This document shows positions 1 through 7,540 of a DNA stretch of 64,000 nucleotides, piece by piece (the stretch's first letter is position 1; every line of letters starts with the position of its first letter). The notes beneath the pieces are model-generated. The model worked only from the letters and a program-made list of their open reading frames with translations, had not been told where the DNA came from and made no database searches. The position numbers and the translations under genes were made by a program. Source of the stretch: Falsiroseomonas stagni DSM 19981 (lineage in GTDB: Bacteria > Pseudomonadota > Alphaproteobacteria > Acetobacterales > Acetobacteraceae); the NCBI RefSeq assembly GCF_900114315.1, contig NZ_FOSQ01000018.1, forward strand, positions 1-64,000, in the 5' to 3' direction.

Positions 1-1
1 G

Positions 2-307
2 CTGAAGATGGGCACCATGGTGTTCAAGACGCCCAACGCCACGCTGGACCGGCTGCCGATCGGGCCGACGCCGGTCTGCATCGCCTTCAAGCACCTGACC
101 GGCTTCGCCCATATGAACGTCATCTGGCCGAGCGAGCCCGGGAAGGTCTGGTGCATGGAGCCCTACTGGCCCTTCCCCGGCGTCAACGGCAAGCGGACCG
201 GGCGCTTCGTGGAGCGGGAGATCAACGACCACTTCAACTACGGGGACAATGTGATCCTGGCCTGGGCCAATCCCTTCGAGGGGGAGAGTTCGACGCCGCC
301 GGGGTGA
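2..307 (+). CDS. Unrecognised protein, C-terminal part (5' end outside window)
   Basis: The reading frame is already open at base 2 and runs to a TGA at 305-307, so this is the last ~101 residues of a gene that starts upstream. An internal ATG at 8 is probably not the start. The fragment is rich in Trp, Pro and aromatic residues (for example WCMEPYWPFPG) and ends in an acidic, Pro-rich tail. No transmembrane segment or catalytic signature that I can name is visible. I do not recognise the family. The even, GC-rich codon use matches the neighbouring genes, which supports real coding. Confidence 0.55.
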   Translation: MKMGTMVFKTPNATLDRLPIGPTPVCIAFKHLTGFAHMNVIWPSEPGKVWCMEPYWPFPGVNGKRTGRFVEREINDHFNYGDNVILAWANPFEGESSTPPG

Positions 308-513
308 GGGCTTCCCGGCCGCCAGCATGTGCGCCGCCAGGGCATTGGCGTGGCCTGGTGCCCGCAGGGGCGGGACGCGCAGTTCGGGACATTGTCAGGT
401 CTCCCTGCCCGCTCGCGCCCGCGCTGACCGACTGTCTGCAAAGTGGCTGACGTGTGGTCAGGCGACGCGGCGGAGCATGCCGCGGTCGCGTCCCCGGCAG
501 AGGGACGGGACGC

Positions 514-819
514 CTACCCGCCCTCCAGCGCCTTGCGCACGCCGTCCAGCACTGCCTCATGCGTCGCCAGGATCCGTCGCAGCGTGGGTTTTCCCTTGTC
601 GCTCGCCTCGGCGATGCCTTCGTGCATTTCCTCGATGCCGGTCGTCAGTTGTTCGGCCAGGCCGGAGAGGCGGTCCTGCAGTTGCTCGGCGTCGTCCTTG
701 AGTTCGGCGGTCCAGATGGCCAGGACGCGCGCCAGCTCGTTGGCGGCGCGGGTGGGCGGGACGCCTGCTTGCAGGAGCTTGATGAGGGGCGCCAGGTCGG
801 CGGCAGGGGAGCGGGGCAT
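514..819 (-). CDS. Small helical hypothetical protein
   Basis: A 101-residue protein that is almost entirely predicted helix (runs of Leu, Ala, Glu, Arg), with no signal peptide or membrane segment. The frame stays open upstream to 993, but that extension translates a hairpin-rich Gly/Pro stretch and is unlikely to be coding, so I chose the ATG at 819, giving a protein that begins MPRSPAADL. The middle (around residues 30-80) could form a coiled coil. No family is recognised. The gene stands alone, pointing away from the hairpin patch at 879-1045. Confidence 0.5.
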   Translation of the reverse strand: MPRSPAADLAPLIKLLQAGVPPTRAANELARVLAIWTAELKDDAEQLQDRLSGLAEQLTTGIEEMHEGIAEASDKGKPTLRRILATHEAVLDGVRKALEGG

Positions 820-878
820 GGGTCGGACCCTAGGCAGGCGGGCAGCCGATGGCCAGGCGAAAGCCAAAATCCCGCGGT

Positions 879-1045
879 CCAGGGTCCCGCCGGACCCTGG
901 CCGGGGGTGCAGGGGGGCGGTGCCCCCCTGCTGAGCCGGTTGGTGCAGGGGGGCGGCGCCCCAACTGGCCCAGTTGATTCGGGCGGGCGGCACAAGCCTG
1001 CTGGTCCAGTTGCCGCGGGGCGATGGCGCCCCCTGCTGGCCGGTT
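879..1045. repeat. Cluster of decaying GC-rich hairpins
   Basis: The spacer between two small minus-strand genes contains a series of inverted repeats. A perfect 9-bp stem lies at 879-887/892-900, and a perfect 10-bp stem, GCAGGGGGGC / GCCCCCCTGC, at 909-918/922-931. Two degenerate copies of the second hairpin follow near 945-962 and 1015-1035. This looks like a tandem set of intergenic palindromes in different states of decay. They may act as weak terminators or mRNA stabilisers, which is inference. Confidence 0.55.
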
Positions 1046-1440
1046 CAGCCCCGCCCGAACCCTTCCGGCCGCACGCGGTGGCGCTTGCGCGCGCGGTGCC
1101 GGGCCAGGGCCTCGACGATCGCGGGCAGCGCCAGAAGCGGCACCGTCGCCAGGGCCAGCAGCCCGAAGGCCGCGCCCCAGATACGCCCGCCCAGCACGAA
1201 GGCGAGCCCGGCCAGCGTCCAGGTCACGGCATTGGCGCCGAGGCCGATGGCGAAAAGCCAGCGCAGGCGGGCCAGGCGGGCGGCCGCGGCCGCGGGGTCG
1301 CCTTCCGTCCAGGCGGTGCCGCGCGGGGTGACGTCGTAGAGGCGGTCCTGGTCGACCCTGAAGGGTGGTCCGCTCAGCGGCGGACCACCACGAAGCGCAC
1401 GGGCACGCCCTGGCGACGCAGGCGGCGGATGCGCCACCAC
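1045..1440 (-). CDS. Small membrane protein of unknown function
   Basis: Up to 131 residues. The C-terminal half carries two hydrophobic segments separated by a short Gly/Arg loop (residues ~62-85 and ~88-110 of the long form), followed by a basic tail (ARHRARKRHRVRP), suggesting a two-helix inner membrane protein. The only ATG is at 1440, overlapping the previous gene by 67 bp; the first ~20 residues it would add look like out-of-frame translation. A CTG at 1377 that overlaps the upstream TGA is a more natural but rarer start. Function unknown; probably co-transcribed with the gene at 1374-1727. Confidence 0.5.
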   Translation of the reverse strand: MVAHPPPASPGRARALRGGPPLSGPPFRVDQDRLYDVTPRGTAWTEGDPAAAAARLARLRWLFAIGLGANAVTWTLAGLAFVLGGRIWGAAFGLLALATVPLLALPAIVEALARHRARKRHRVRPEGFGRG

Positions 1441-1727
1441 AGGGACGCGGCGCCGATGGCGCCGGCCACGATCAGCACGGGCAGCACCAGGCCGACGAAG
1501 AGGATCGCGAGGGAGGCCAGCAGAAGGCCGCCGGCGGCGAGGGCCACCAGCAGCGCCACGCCGCCCACCTTGCCGAGGATGCGGTCCAGCGCGGTCGCCG
1601 GGCGGATGCCGGGCGGCGGCGCGCCAGGGGACGCGCCAGGGGACGCCCCCGGGTTCGCGCCGGGCGTGTCGCGGAACTGGCCGTCCGGCGTCATGTCGAG
1701 GACAGGCGGGGTGCGATGCTGGTCCAT
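1374..1727 (-). CDS. Small membrane protein with Pro/Gly-rich N-terminus
   Basis: A 117-residue protein starting at the ATG at 1727 (MDQHRTPPVLD). Residues ~20-42 contain the tandem repeat GASPGASPGAP, visible in the DNA as repeated short direct repeats. Two hydrophobic segments follow (about residues 53-75 and 77-95), then a strongly basic C-terminus. This fits a small inner membrane protein with a cytoplasmic basic tail. The next gene on the same strand is also a two-helix membrane protein, so the pair may work together. No family is recognised. Confidence 0.55.
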   Translation of the reverse strand: MDQHRTPPVLDMTPDGQFRDTPGANPGASPGASPGAPPPGIRPATALDRILGKVGGVALLVALAAGGLLLASLAILFVGLVLPVLIVAGAIGAASLWWRIRRLRRQGVPVRFVVVRR

Positions 1728-1773
1728 GCCGAGGATGTTGCCTGCCTGTGTGCGGGGTTCAAGGGTGGGGTTG

Positions 1774-2475
1774 TTACGGAAGGTCACGCGGGTCCTGGCC
1801 ATCGGGGCCGAAGAGCACCGGCAGCACGTGGTCGGCGGTGGTGCCGATATGCTCGCGCAGGGCGGCCATGGCGGTGGCCTCGTCCCGAGCCAGGGCCAGG
1901 GTGGCCAGGTTCTCATGCACGGGGGTGGCGCGGTTCCAGTCCACCAGCACGGTCTTCATCACGCGGCGATAGCGCGTCATCTGCACATAGAGTTCATCGC
2001 AGAAGCCGGTGAGGGACCGCAGCGGGCAGGCGGCGACCAGGGCGCGGTGGAAGCGGTGGTGCTTCGCCTCGTAGCTGTCCTGCCAGGCGGGGTTGGCGGG
2101 GTCGCGGCGCTCGATCTCCCGCTTCAGCAGGGACAGGCTGGCGACGATCCCGTCCTCCCACGCCGCATCGCCGGCCTGCATCGCCAGGCGAAGCGCCTCG
2201 GGTTCCAGCATCTGCCGGGTGCGGGTGATGTCGAGGAGATGGGCGCGGGTGACAGGGGGGACGGAGAAACCCTTCTGGCCTTCCCCGTTCACGAAGCCTT
2301 CCGCCACCAGGCGGGAGAGCGCCTCCCGCAGCGGGGTGGTGCCGATGCCGTAGCGCTCCACCAGGTCCCGCAGGCGGAGCTTCGCGGCCGGGGCGAGGTC
2401 ACCCGCCACGATGTCCTGGCGCAGGCGATGGGCGACGGCCTCGGCCGCCGTGGCGGCGTGGTCGCCGTCAGTCAT
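1774..2475 (-). CDS. GntR-family transcriptional regulator (FCD type)
   Basis: A 233-residue regulator. Residues ~5-75 form the winged helix-turn-helix DNA-binding domain of GntR proteins, with the hallmark pattern LRLRDLVERYGIGTTPLREAL...GFV. The rest is an all-helical FCD ligand-binding domain with the expected metal/ligand-type His and Asp residues (FH in HHRFHRAL; a later EH). FCD regulators usually bind organic acids and repress adjacent catabolic genes. It is divergent from the fumarylacetoacetase operon, and the shared spacer holds a perfect palindrome and a repeated 10-mer, so it probably controls that operon and itself. The effector is unknown. Confidence 0.9.
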   Translation of the reverse strand: MTDGDHAATAAEAVAHRLRQDIVAGDLAPAAKLRLRDLVERYGIGTTPLREALSRLVAEGFVNGEGQKGFSVPPVTRAHLLDITRTRQMLEPEALRLAMQAGDAAWEDGIVASLSLLKREIERRDPANPAWQDSYEAKHHRFHRALVAACPLRSLTGFCDELYVQMTRYRRVMKTVLVDWNRATPVHENLATLALARDEATAMAALREHIGTTADHVLPVLFGPDGQDPRDLP

Positions 2476-2486
2476 CGATTTTCGCC

Positions 2487-2534
2487 GAAATATATATTTC
2501 TACTTGCATGATCGATGATTCCTCGCATGATCGA
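2487..2534. promoter_or_regulatory. Putative operator/promoter region between GntR regulator and fumarylacetoacetase
   Basis: Within the divergent spacer lie a perfect 14-bp palindrome, GAAATATATATTTC (2487-2500), and two identical copies of GCATGATCGA at 2506-2515 and 2525-2534, 19 bp apart (about two helical turns). The AT-rich palindrome stands out in this GC-rich sequence. One or both are good candidates for the GntR operator, inferred from position and symmetry. Confidence 0.5.
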
Positions 2535-2561
2535 CATAACACGGAGGAAGCGATCATTTCC

Positions 2562-3893
2562 ATGCCCCATGGCCTGCCAGCGCTCGACGAGACCCACGAC
2601 CCCGCCCGGCGGAGCTGGGTGGCTTCCGCGAATGCGCCGGGGACGGATTTCCCGATCCAGAACCTGCCGCTCGGCGTGTTCAGCCGGGCGGGGGGAGAGA
2701 AGCGGGGCGGCATCGCGATCGGCGACCAGGTGCTGGATCTGGCGGCGGGGCTGGCGGCCGGGCTGTTCGAGGGCGCGGCGCGGGAAGCCGCGGGGGCCGC
2801 TTCGGGGCCGGTGCTGAATCCGCTGCTGGCGCTGGGGCGCGGCGCGTCGCGGGCGCTACGGCGGCGGGTCTCCGCCATCCTGGCGGCGGGCAGCGCGGAC
2901 CAGGCGAAGGCCGCGGAGTGCCTGGTGCCGATGGACCAGGTGGCGCTGCACCTGCCGGTGACGGTCGGGAACTTCACGGATTTCATGGCGTCCCGCTTCC
3001 ACACCGCGCGGATGGGGGCGAAGCGGGACCCCGCGAACCCGCTGCCGCCGGCCTTCCTGCACCTGCCCATCGCCTACCATTCCCGCGCGACGACGGTGCG
3101 CGTGGGGGGAGAGGCCGTGGCGCGGCCGCATGGGCAGGCGCTGGGGCCGGATGGCACGCCGCGCTTCGGGCCGTGCCAGGCGCTGGATTTCGAACTGGAA
3201 TTCGGCGCGGTGATCGGGCGCGCGAACCGGATGGGGGAGCCGATCCCGGTGGCGCGAGCAGGGGAGGCGATCTTCGGCTACTGCCTGCTGAACGACTGGT
3301 CGGCGCGCGACGTGCAGCGGTTCGAGATGATGCCGCTGGGCCCCTTCCTGTCGAAGAGCCTGTCCACCAGCGTCTCCCCCTGGATCGTCACGGCGGAAGC
3401 CCTGGCCCCCTTCGCCGCGCCGGCCTTCGCGCGGTTCGAGTCCGACCCGGAGCCCCTGCCCTATCTGATGGCGGCGGGCGACCAGGCGGCGGGGGGGCTG
3501 GATGTGGCGCTCGACTGCTGGATGACGACGCCGCGGATGCGGGCGGAGGGGGCAGCACCGGCGCGGATCGTGGCGACCAGCCTGCGCCACCTGCACTGGA
3601 CCTTCGCGCAGATGGTGGCGCACCACACCAGCAATGGCTGCGACCTGCGGACCGGCGATGTGCTGGGCAGCGGCACCGTATCCGGCCCCGAGCCCGAGGG
3701 GCGCGCCTGCCTGGCGGAGGTGGTGATGGAGGAAGGCGGGTTGACCCTGCCGAACGGGGAACGCCGGAGCTTCCTGGAGGATGGCGACGAGGTCTGGTTC
3801 ACGGGCCGGGCGGAACGCGCGGGATATGTGCCGATCGGCTTCGGCGAATGCCGGGCGAGGATCGATCCGGCGAAATCCTGGCCGATGGGTTGA
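2562..3893 (+). CDS. fahA: Fumarylacetoacetase
   Basis: A 443-residue enzyme matching full-length fumarylacetoacetate hydrolase, which splits 4-fumarylacetoacetate to fumarate and acetoacetate as the last step of tyrosine/homogentisate breakdown. Family motifs are present in order: the N-terminal SH3-like domain (to ~residue 110), FTDFMASRFHTARMG, the catalytic-His segment YHSRATTV, DFELEFGAVIG, LNDWSARDVQRFEMMPLGPFL and GDVLGSGTVSGPEPEG. I chose the ATG at 2562 because the frame's first ATG (2508) lies inside the operator repeats; a GGAGGA lies at 2543-2548, a rather long 13 nt away. Homogentisate dioxygenase and maleylacetoacetate isomerase genes are absent nearby; the partners are a cyclase-type hydrolase and a Bug protein, so another fumarylpyruvate-like substrate is possible. 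Confidence 0.88.
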   Translation: MPHGLPALDETHDPARRSWVASANAPGTDFPIQNLPLGVFSRAGGEKRGGIAIGDQVLDLAAGLAAGLFEGAAREAAGAASGPVLNPLLALGRGASRALRRRVSAILAAGSADQAKAAECLVPMDQVALHLPVTVGNFTDFMASRFHTARMGAKRDPANPLPPAFLHLPIAYHSRATTVRVGGEAVARPHGQALGPDGTPRFGPCQALDFELEFGAVIGRANRMGEPIPVARAGEAIFGYCLLNDWSARDVQRFEMMPLGPFLSKSLSTSVSPWIVTAEALAPFAAPAFARFESDPEPLPYLMAAGDQAAGGLDVALDCWMTTPRMRAEGAAPARIVATSLRHLHWTFAQMVAHHTSNGCDLRTGDVLGSGTVSGPEPEGRACLAEVVMEEGGLTLPNGERRSFLEDGDEVWFTGRAERAGYVPIGFGECRARIDPAKSWPMG

Positions 3894-3901
3894 CGCGGGG
3901 C

Positions 3902-3945
3902 GACCCCCACCCCGACCCTCCCCCGCAAGCGCGGGGGAGGGAGAG
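3902..3945. repeat. 44-bp hairpin repeat, copy 1
   Basis: Starts 8 bp after the fumarylacetoacetase stop codon. The core is a perfect 11-bp stem, CCCTCCCCCGC (3916-3926) / GCGGGGGAGGG (3931-3941), with loop AAGC. An identical 44-bp copy occurs at 60426-60469, also a few bases after a stop codon. There is no T-tract, so it is an interspersed palindromic repeat more than a typical terminator. Confidence 0.75.
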
Positions 3946-3984
3946 CAGCCGCCCCCAGTTCCAGCGGAGGAAACACACAAGACA

Positions 3985-4773
3985 ATGGCACGACGAATCC
4001 TGGACATCTCGTCCGCGCTGAAGGCCGGCATCGCGAGCGACCCGCCGCACATGCTGCCGAAGATCGACTATGTCGATCACAAGATGAGCGGCCCCGCCAT
4101 GGCGGAATACATGGGCGTGCCGCTCGATGCCCTGCCGGAAGGCGAATACGCGGCGGTGGAGCGGGTGCAGATCAGCACCCATAACGGCACGCATCTCGAC
4201 GCGCCCTACCACTTCTTCTCCCGCATGAACGAACGGACGGTGCCGGGGGGAGAGCCCTCCATGCGCATCGACGAGGTGCCGCTGGACTGGTGCTTCCAGC
4301 CCGGCGTGAAGCTGGATTTTCGCGGGTTCGAGGATGGCTACATCGTACAGCCCGCCGATGTGGAGGCGGAGCTGAAGCGGATCGGGCATGAGTTGAAGCC
4401 GCTCGAGATCGTCGTGGTGAACACGCGGGCGGGCGAACGCTACGGGCAGGACGACTACATCGACAGCGGCTGCGGCATGGGCAAGGCGGCGACGCTGTGG
4501 CTGCTGGAACGCGGCGTGCGGGTGACGGGCACCGATGGCTGGTCCTGGGACGCGCCCTTCAGCCACACGAAAAGGCGGGTGCAGGAAACCGGCGACGCAT
4601 CGCTGATCTGGGAAGGCCACCGCGCGGGGCGGGAGATCGGCTACTGCCACATGGAGAAGCTGAACGGGCTGGAGAAGCTGCCCGCCACCGGCTTCATGAT
4701 CGCCTGCTTCCCCGTGAAGGTGCATCGGGGTTCCGCGGGCTGGACCCGCGCTGTCGCGATCTTCGAGGAGTGA
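3985..4773 (+). CDS. Cyclase-family (kynurenine formamidase-like) metal hydrolase
   Basis: A 262-residue protein of the cyclase / kynurenine formamidase fold (PF04199). The defining metal-binding motif HxGTHxDxPxH is present as HNGTHLDAPYHF around residues 69-80, with a conserved SGCGMGKAATLWLLERGVRVTGTDGWSWD region further on. Family members hydrolyse cyclic imides, lactones or N-formyl amides with a Mn/Zn centre in the cytoplasm. The ATG at 3985 has a GGAGGA at 3965-3970. It sits between fumarylacetoacetase and a Bug protein (5 bp to the next gene), so it is likely part of the same catabolic operon. The exact substrate cannot be read from sequence. Confidence 0.85.
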   Translation: MARRILDISSALKAGIASDPPHMLPKIDYVDHKMSGPAMAEYMGVPLDALPEGEYAAVERVQISTHNGTHLDAPYHFFSRMNERTVPGGEPSMRIDEVPLDWCFQPGVKLDFRGFEDGYIVQPADVEAELKRIGHELKPLEIVVVNTRAGERYGQDDYIDSGCGMGKAATLWLLERGVRVTGTDGWSWDAPFSHTKRRVQETGDASLIWEGHRAGREIGYCHMEKLNGLEKLPATGFMIACFPVKVHRGSAGWTRAVAIFEE

Positions 4774-4778
4774 GAGCC

Positions 4779-5726
4779 ATGCGCAGGATTCTTCTGGCGG
4801 CAGCGGCCGCGCTGATCGGCTTCGTCCCCGCCGTGCGGGCGGAATTCCCGGAACGGCCGGTGACGATGATCATGCCCTACGCCCCCGGCGCGGCGGATGC
4901 GCTGATGCGCGCGGTGGGCGAGCATTTCCAGCGCGCCACGGGCCAGCCCCTGGTGCTGCAGACGCGCGATGGGGCATCGGGGGTGGTGGGCATGCGCGTC
5001 GTCGCGGGGGCGGCGGCGGATGGCTACACGCTGGGGCACACGCCCGTCACCGCCATCGCCGTGCAGCCCCATCTGCTGCGCAATGCCGGCATCGGGCCCG
5101 CGAGCTTCGAGGGCGTCTGCGGGACGAATGAGAATGTCATCACCGTCGCCGTGCGCGCGGACAGCCCGATGCGGGATCTGCCCGGCCTGGTGGCGGAAGC
5201 GCGGCGCCGGCCGCTGTCCTTCGGCAGCCCGGGGCCGAATTCGCTGCCGCAGCTCGCGATCTGGAAGGTGCAGCAGGCCACGGGGATCGAGCTGAACCAC
5301 ATCCCCTACCGAGGCGAGCCGCCGCATATCAACGACACGCTGGCCGGGCGGCTCGACTTTTCCGCCGCCATCGTGAGTTCGGCGGCGGAGCTGGTGATGG
5401 CGGGACGGATGCGGCTGCTGGCCGTGTTCTCCGCCAACCGGCACCCGGATTTCCCGGATGTGCCGACGGCGCGGGAACAGGGGATCGACGCGCAGTTGTT
5501 CTCCCAGGTCGGCATCTATGCGCCGCGAGGCACCCCGGCGCCGGTGCTGGACCGGCTGGAGAGTGCCTGCCAGGCCGCGTTGCAGGATGCGACGGTGCTG
5601 CGGGTGCTGGCCAACAGCCGGTCCCCCGTGCGCTTCGTGGGGCGCGCGGCGCTGACGGAATGGGTGCGGGGCGAATACGAGAATTACGGCCGCATCCTGC
5701 GCGAACTCGGCGTGCAGCCGGAGTAG
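4779..5726 (+). CDS. Bug/TctC-family periplasmic binding protein
   Basis: A 315-residue secreted binding protein. A clear Sec signal peptide covers residues 1-21 (MRRILLAAAAALIGFVPAVRA), followed by FPERPVTMIMPYAPGAADALMR, the typical start of the TctC/Bug family. The later pattern HIPYRGEPPHINDTLAGRLDF is also standard for the family. Such proteins capture carboxylic acids for tripartite tricarboxylate transporters, but no tctA/tctB membrane genes are nearby, so this is an orphan receptor. It follows the cyclase gene by 5 bp and probably supplies or senses the operon's substrate. Confidence 0.88.
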   Translation: MRRILLAAAAALIGFVPAVRAEFPERPVTMIMPYAPGAADALMRAVGEHFQRATGQPLVLQTRDGASGVVGMRVVAGAAADGYTLGHTPVTAIAVQPHLLRNAGIGPASFEGVCGTNENVITVAVRADSPMRDLPGLVAEARRRPLSFGSPGPNSLPQLAIWKVQQATGIELNHIPYRGEPPHINDTLAGRLDFSAAIVSSAAELVMAGRMRLLAVFSANRHPDFPDVPTAREQGIDAQLFSQVGIYAPRGTPAPVLDRLESACQAALQDATVLRVLANSRSPVRFVGRAALTEWVRGEYENYGRILRELGVQPE

Positions 5727-5731
5727 GCGCG

Positions 5732-7540
5732 TCAGACCGGCGCGGCATCCACGACGTGGAAGCCGAGCGTCACGTTGTCGTTCCAGGATTCCGCGCGGAG
5801 ATGCCCCGCCAGGTGCATGGTGCCGCCGCCGAGCAGGGCGGCGGCCAGCGGGCCATCCTTCGCGCGGAAGCACACGGCCTTGAGGCGCGGTCCCCCGCCC
5901 TCCCCTTCCAGGAAGGCGCGGATGGTGGCGCCTTCCTTGCCGACGCGGTCGGCGCGGACCACGCGGGCGCGGTTGAGGACGAAGACCGGTTCGTCATTGC
6001 CGGCGCCGAAGGGGGCCAGGCGCGCGACCTGGGTCGCGACCTCCATCGTGGCGCCCTGGACGGTCAGGGAGCCTTCCACGGGAAGGTCGGCGGCGCCCGG
6101 AAGGTCCGCCGCATGGGCGAGGCGTTCGTCGAGGAAGGCATGGAATTCGCCCTCCTTCGCCGCGTGGAAGGAGAAGCCCGCGGCCATGGCGTGGCCGCCG
6201 CCGGTGTGCAGCAGCCCCATCTGGCGCGCGGCGATGATGGCGGCGCCGAGATCGACGCCGGGCAGTGACCGGCCGGAACCCTTCGCCAGGCCGTCCGACA
6301 GGCCGGCGACGCAGGCGGGGCGGTTGAACTTCTCCTTCATCCGCCCGGCGACGATGCCGACCACGCCGGGGTGCCAGCCTTCGCCGACCACGAGCAGCAC
6401 GGGGTGGCCGTGCTCCACCTGGCGGGCGGCTTCCGTCATGGCGGCGGTGAGGACATCGGCCTCCACCTCCTGCCGCCGGCGGTTCACCTGGTCCAGCTTC
6501 TCGGCCATGGCGCGGGCCTCGATCGGGTCGTCCTCCAGCAGCAGGCGGAGGCCCATATCGGCCTCGTCGATGCGGCCGGAGGCGTTGATGCGCGGGCCAA
6601 GAAGGTAGCCGAGGGTGTGGGCGCTGGGGCTGTCCTTCGCCAGGGCCACGTCCAGCAGGGCGGAAATGCCGGCGCGGCCGCGGCGGGCCATGACCTTCAG
6701 GCCCTGCGTCACCAGCGCGCGGTTCAGCCCCGTCAGCGGCATCACGTCGCAGACGGTGGCCAGCGCCACCAGATCCAGCAGGTCGAGCATCTTCGGCTCG
6801 GGCCGGTTCGCGAAATGGCCGCGGCGGCGGAGTTCGCGGAGTGTGGCGACGCCGGCCAGGAAGGCGACGCCGGCGGCGCAGAGATGGCCGAGGCCGCTGG
6901 TGCAGTCCGGGCGGTTCGGGTTTACCGCGGCGCGGACGCGCGGCACCGGGCCTTCCGCCTTGTGGTGGTCGAGGATGACGATGTCGGCGCGGTTATGCGC
7001 CACGGCGAGCGCGGCTTCGGCGGCGATGCCGCAATCCACCGTCACGATCAGCGTGGCGCCGCGGTCGCAGAGGGAGGAGATGGCGCCCGCATTGGGTCCA
7101 TAGCCCTCCCGGATCCGGTCGGGGACGTAGTGGGTGACGGCGCAGCCGAGTTCGCGCAGCAGCCGCGTGGTCAGCGCGCCGGAGCACGCCCCGTCCACAT
7201 CGTAGTCGCCGAAGACGGCGACATGTTCGCCGCGCTGCGCCGCATCCGCCAGCCGCGCCGCCGCCACATCCATGTCCCGCAGGCAGGAGGGATCCGGCAG
7301 CAGGGCGCGGAGGGTCGGTTCGAGGAAATCCGCGGCGCCGTCGATGCCGACGCCGCGGGCCGCCAGCAGGCGGCCGACCAGTTCGGGCAGCGCCAGGCGC
7401 TGGGCGATGGCGGCGCCGGTCCGCGCATCCCCCTGCCGCCAGATCCAGCGGCGGCCGGTCGCGGAATGCGCGACGCCGAGCGCGACCGCCGGCTCCGCCA
7501 TGGCCCGCGCCGCCCCCTCGATGACCGCCCCGGGCATCAC
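5732..7540 (-). CDS. recJ: Single-stranded-DNA-specific exonuclease RecJ
   Basis: A 602-residue RecJ, the 5'-3' ssDNA exonuclease used in recombination and mismatch repair. The DHH phosphoesterase motifs are intact: FGDYDVDGACS, VDCGIA, LDHHKAEG and ATVCDVMPL, followed by GPRINASGRI and the DHHA1 motif TGGGHAMAAGF. The C-terminal OB-like region is also present, so the protein is full length. The ATG at 7540 overlaps the glpX stop by 4 bp, indicating translational coupling; an alternative ATG lies at 7501. It ends a minus-strand run of aminotransferase, hom, secreted protein, glpX and recJ. Confidence 0.96.
   Translation of the reverse strand: MMPGAVIEGAARAMAEPAVALGVAHSATGRRWIWRQGDARTGAAIAQRLALPELVGRLLAARGVGIDGAADFLEPTLRALLPDPSCLRDMDVAAARLADAAQRGEHVAVFGDYDVDGACSGALTTRLLRELGCAVTHYVPDRIREGYGPNAGAISSLCDRGATLIVTVDCGIAAEAALAVAHNRADIVILDHHKAEGPVPRVRAAVNPNRPDCTSGLGHLCAAGVAFLAGVATLRELRRRGHFANRPEPKMLDLLDLVALATVCDVMPLTGLNRALVTQGLKVMARRGRAGISALLDVALAKDSPSAHTLGYLLGPRINASGRIDEADMGLRLLLEDDPIEARAMAEKLDQVNRRRQEVEADVLTAAMTEAARQVEHGHPVLLVVGEGWHPGVVGIVAGRMKEKFNRPACVAGLSDGLAKGSGRSLPGVDLGAAIIAARQMGLLHTGGGHAMAAGFSFHAAKEGEFHAFLDERLAHAADLPGAADLPVEGSLTVQGATMEVATQVARLAPFGAGNDEPVFVLNRARVVRADRVGKEGATIRAFLEGEGGGPRLKAVCFRAKDGPLAAALLGGGTMHLAGHLRAESWNDNVTLGFHVVDAAPV

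Noticed and set aside
454..2511. A 685-codon plus-strand open frame across several small minus-strand genes
   Set aside because: It runs antisense to a clear GntR regulator and two membrane proteins and gives Gly/Arg-rich sequence without motifs.
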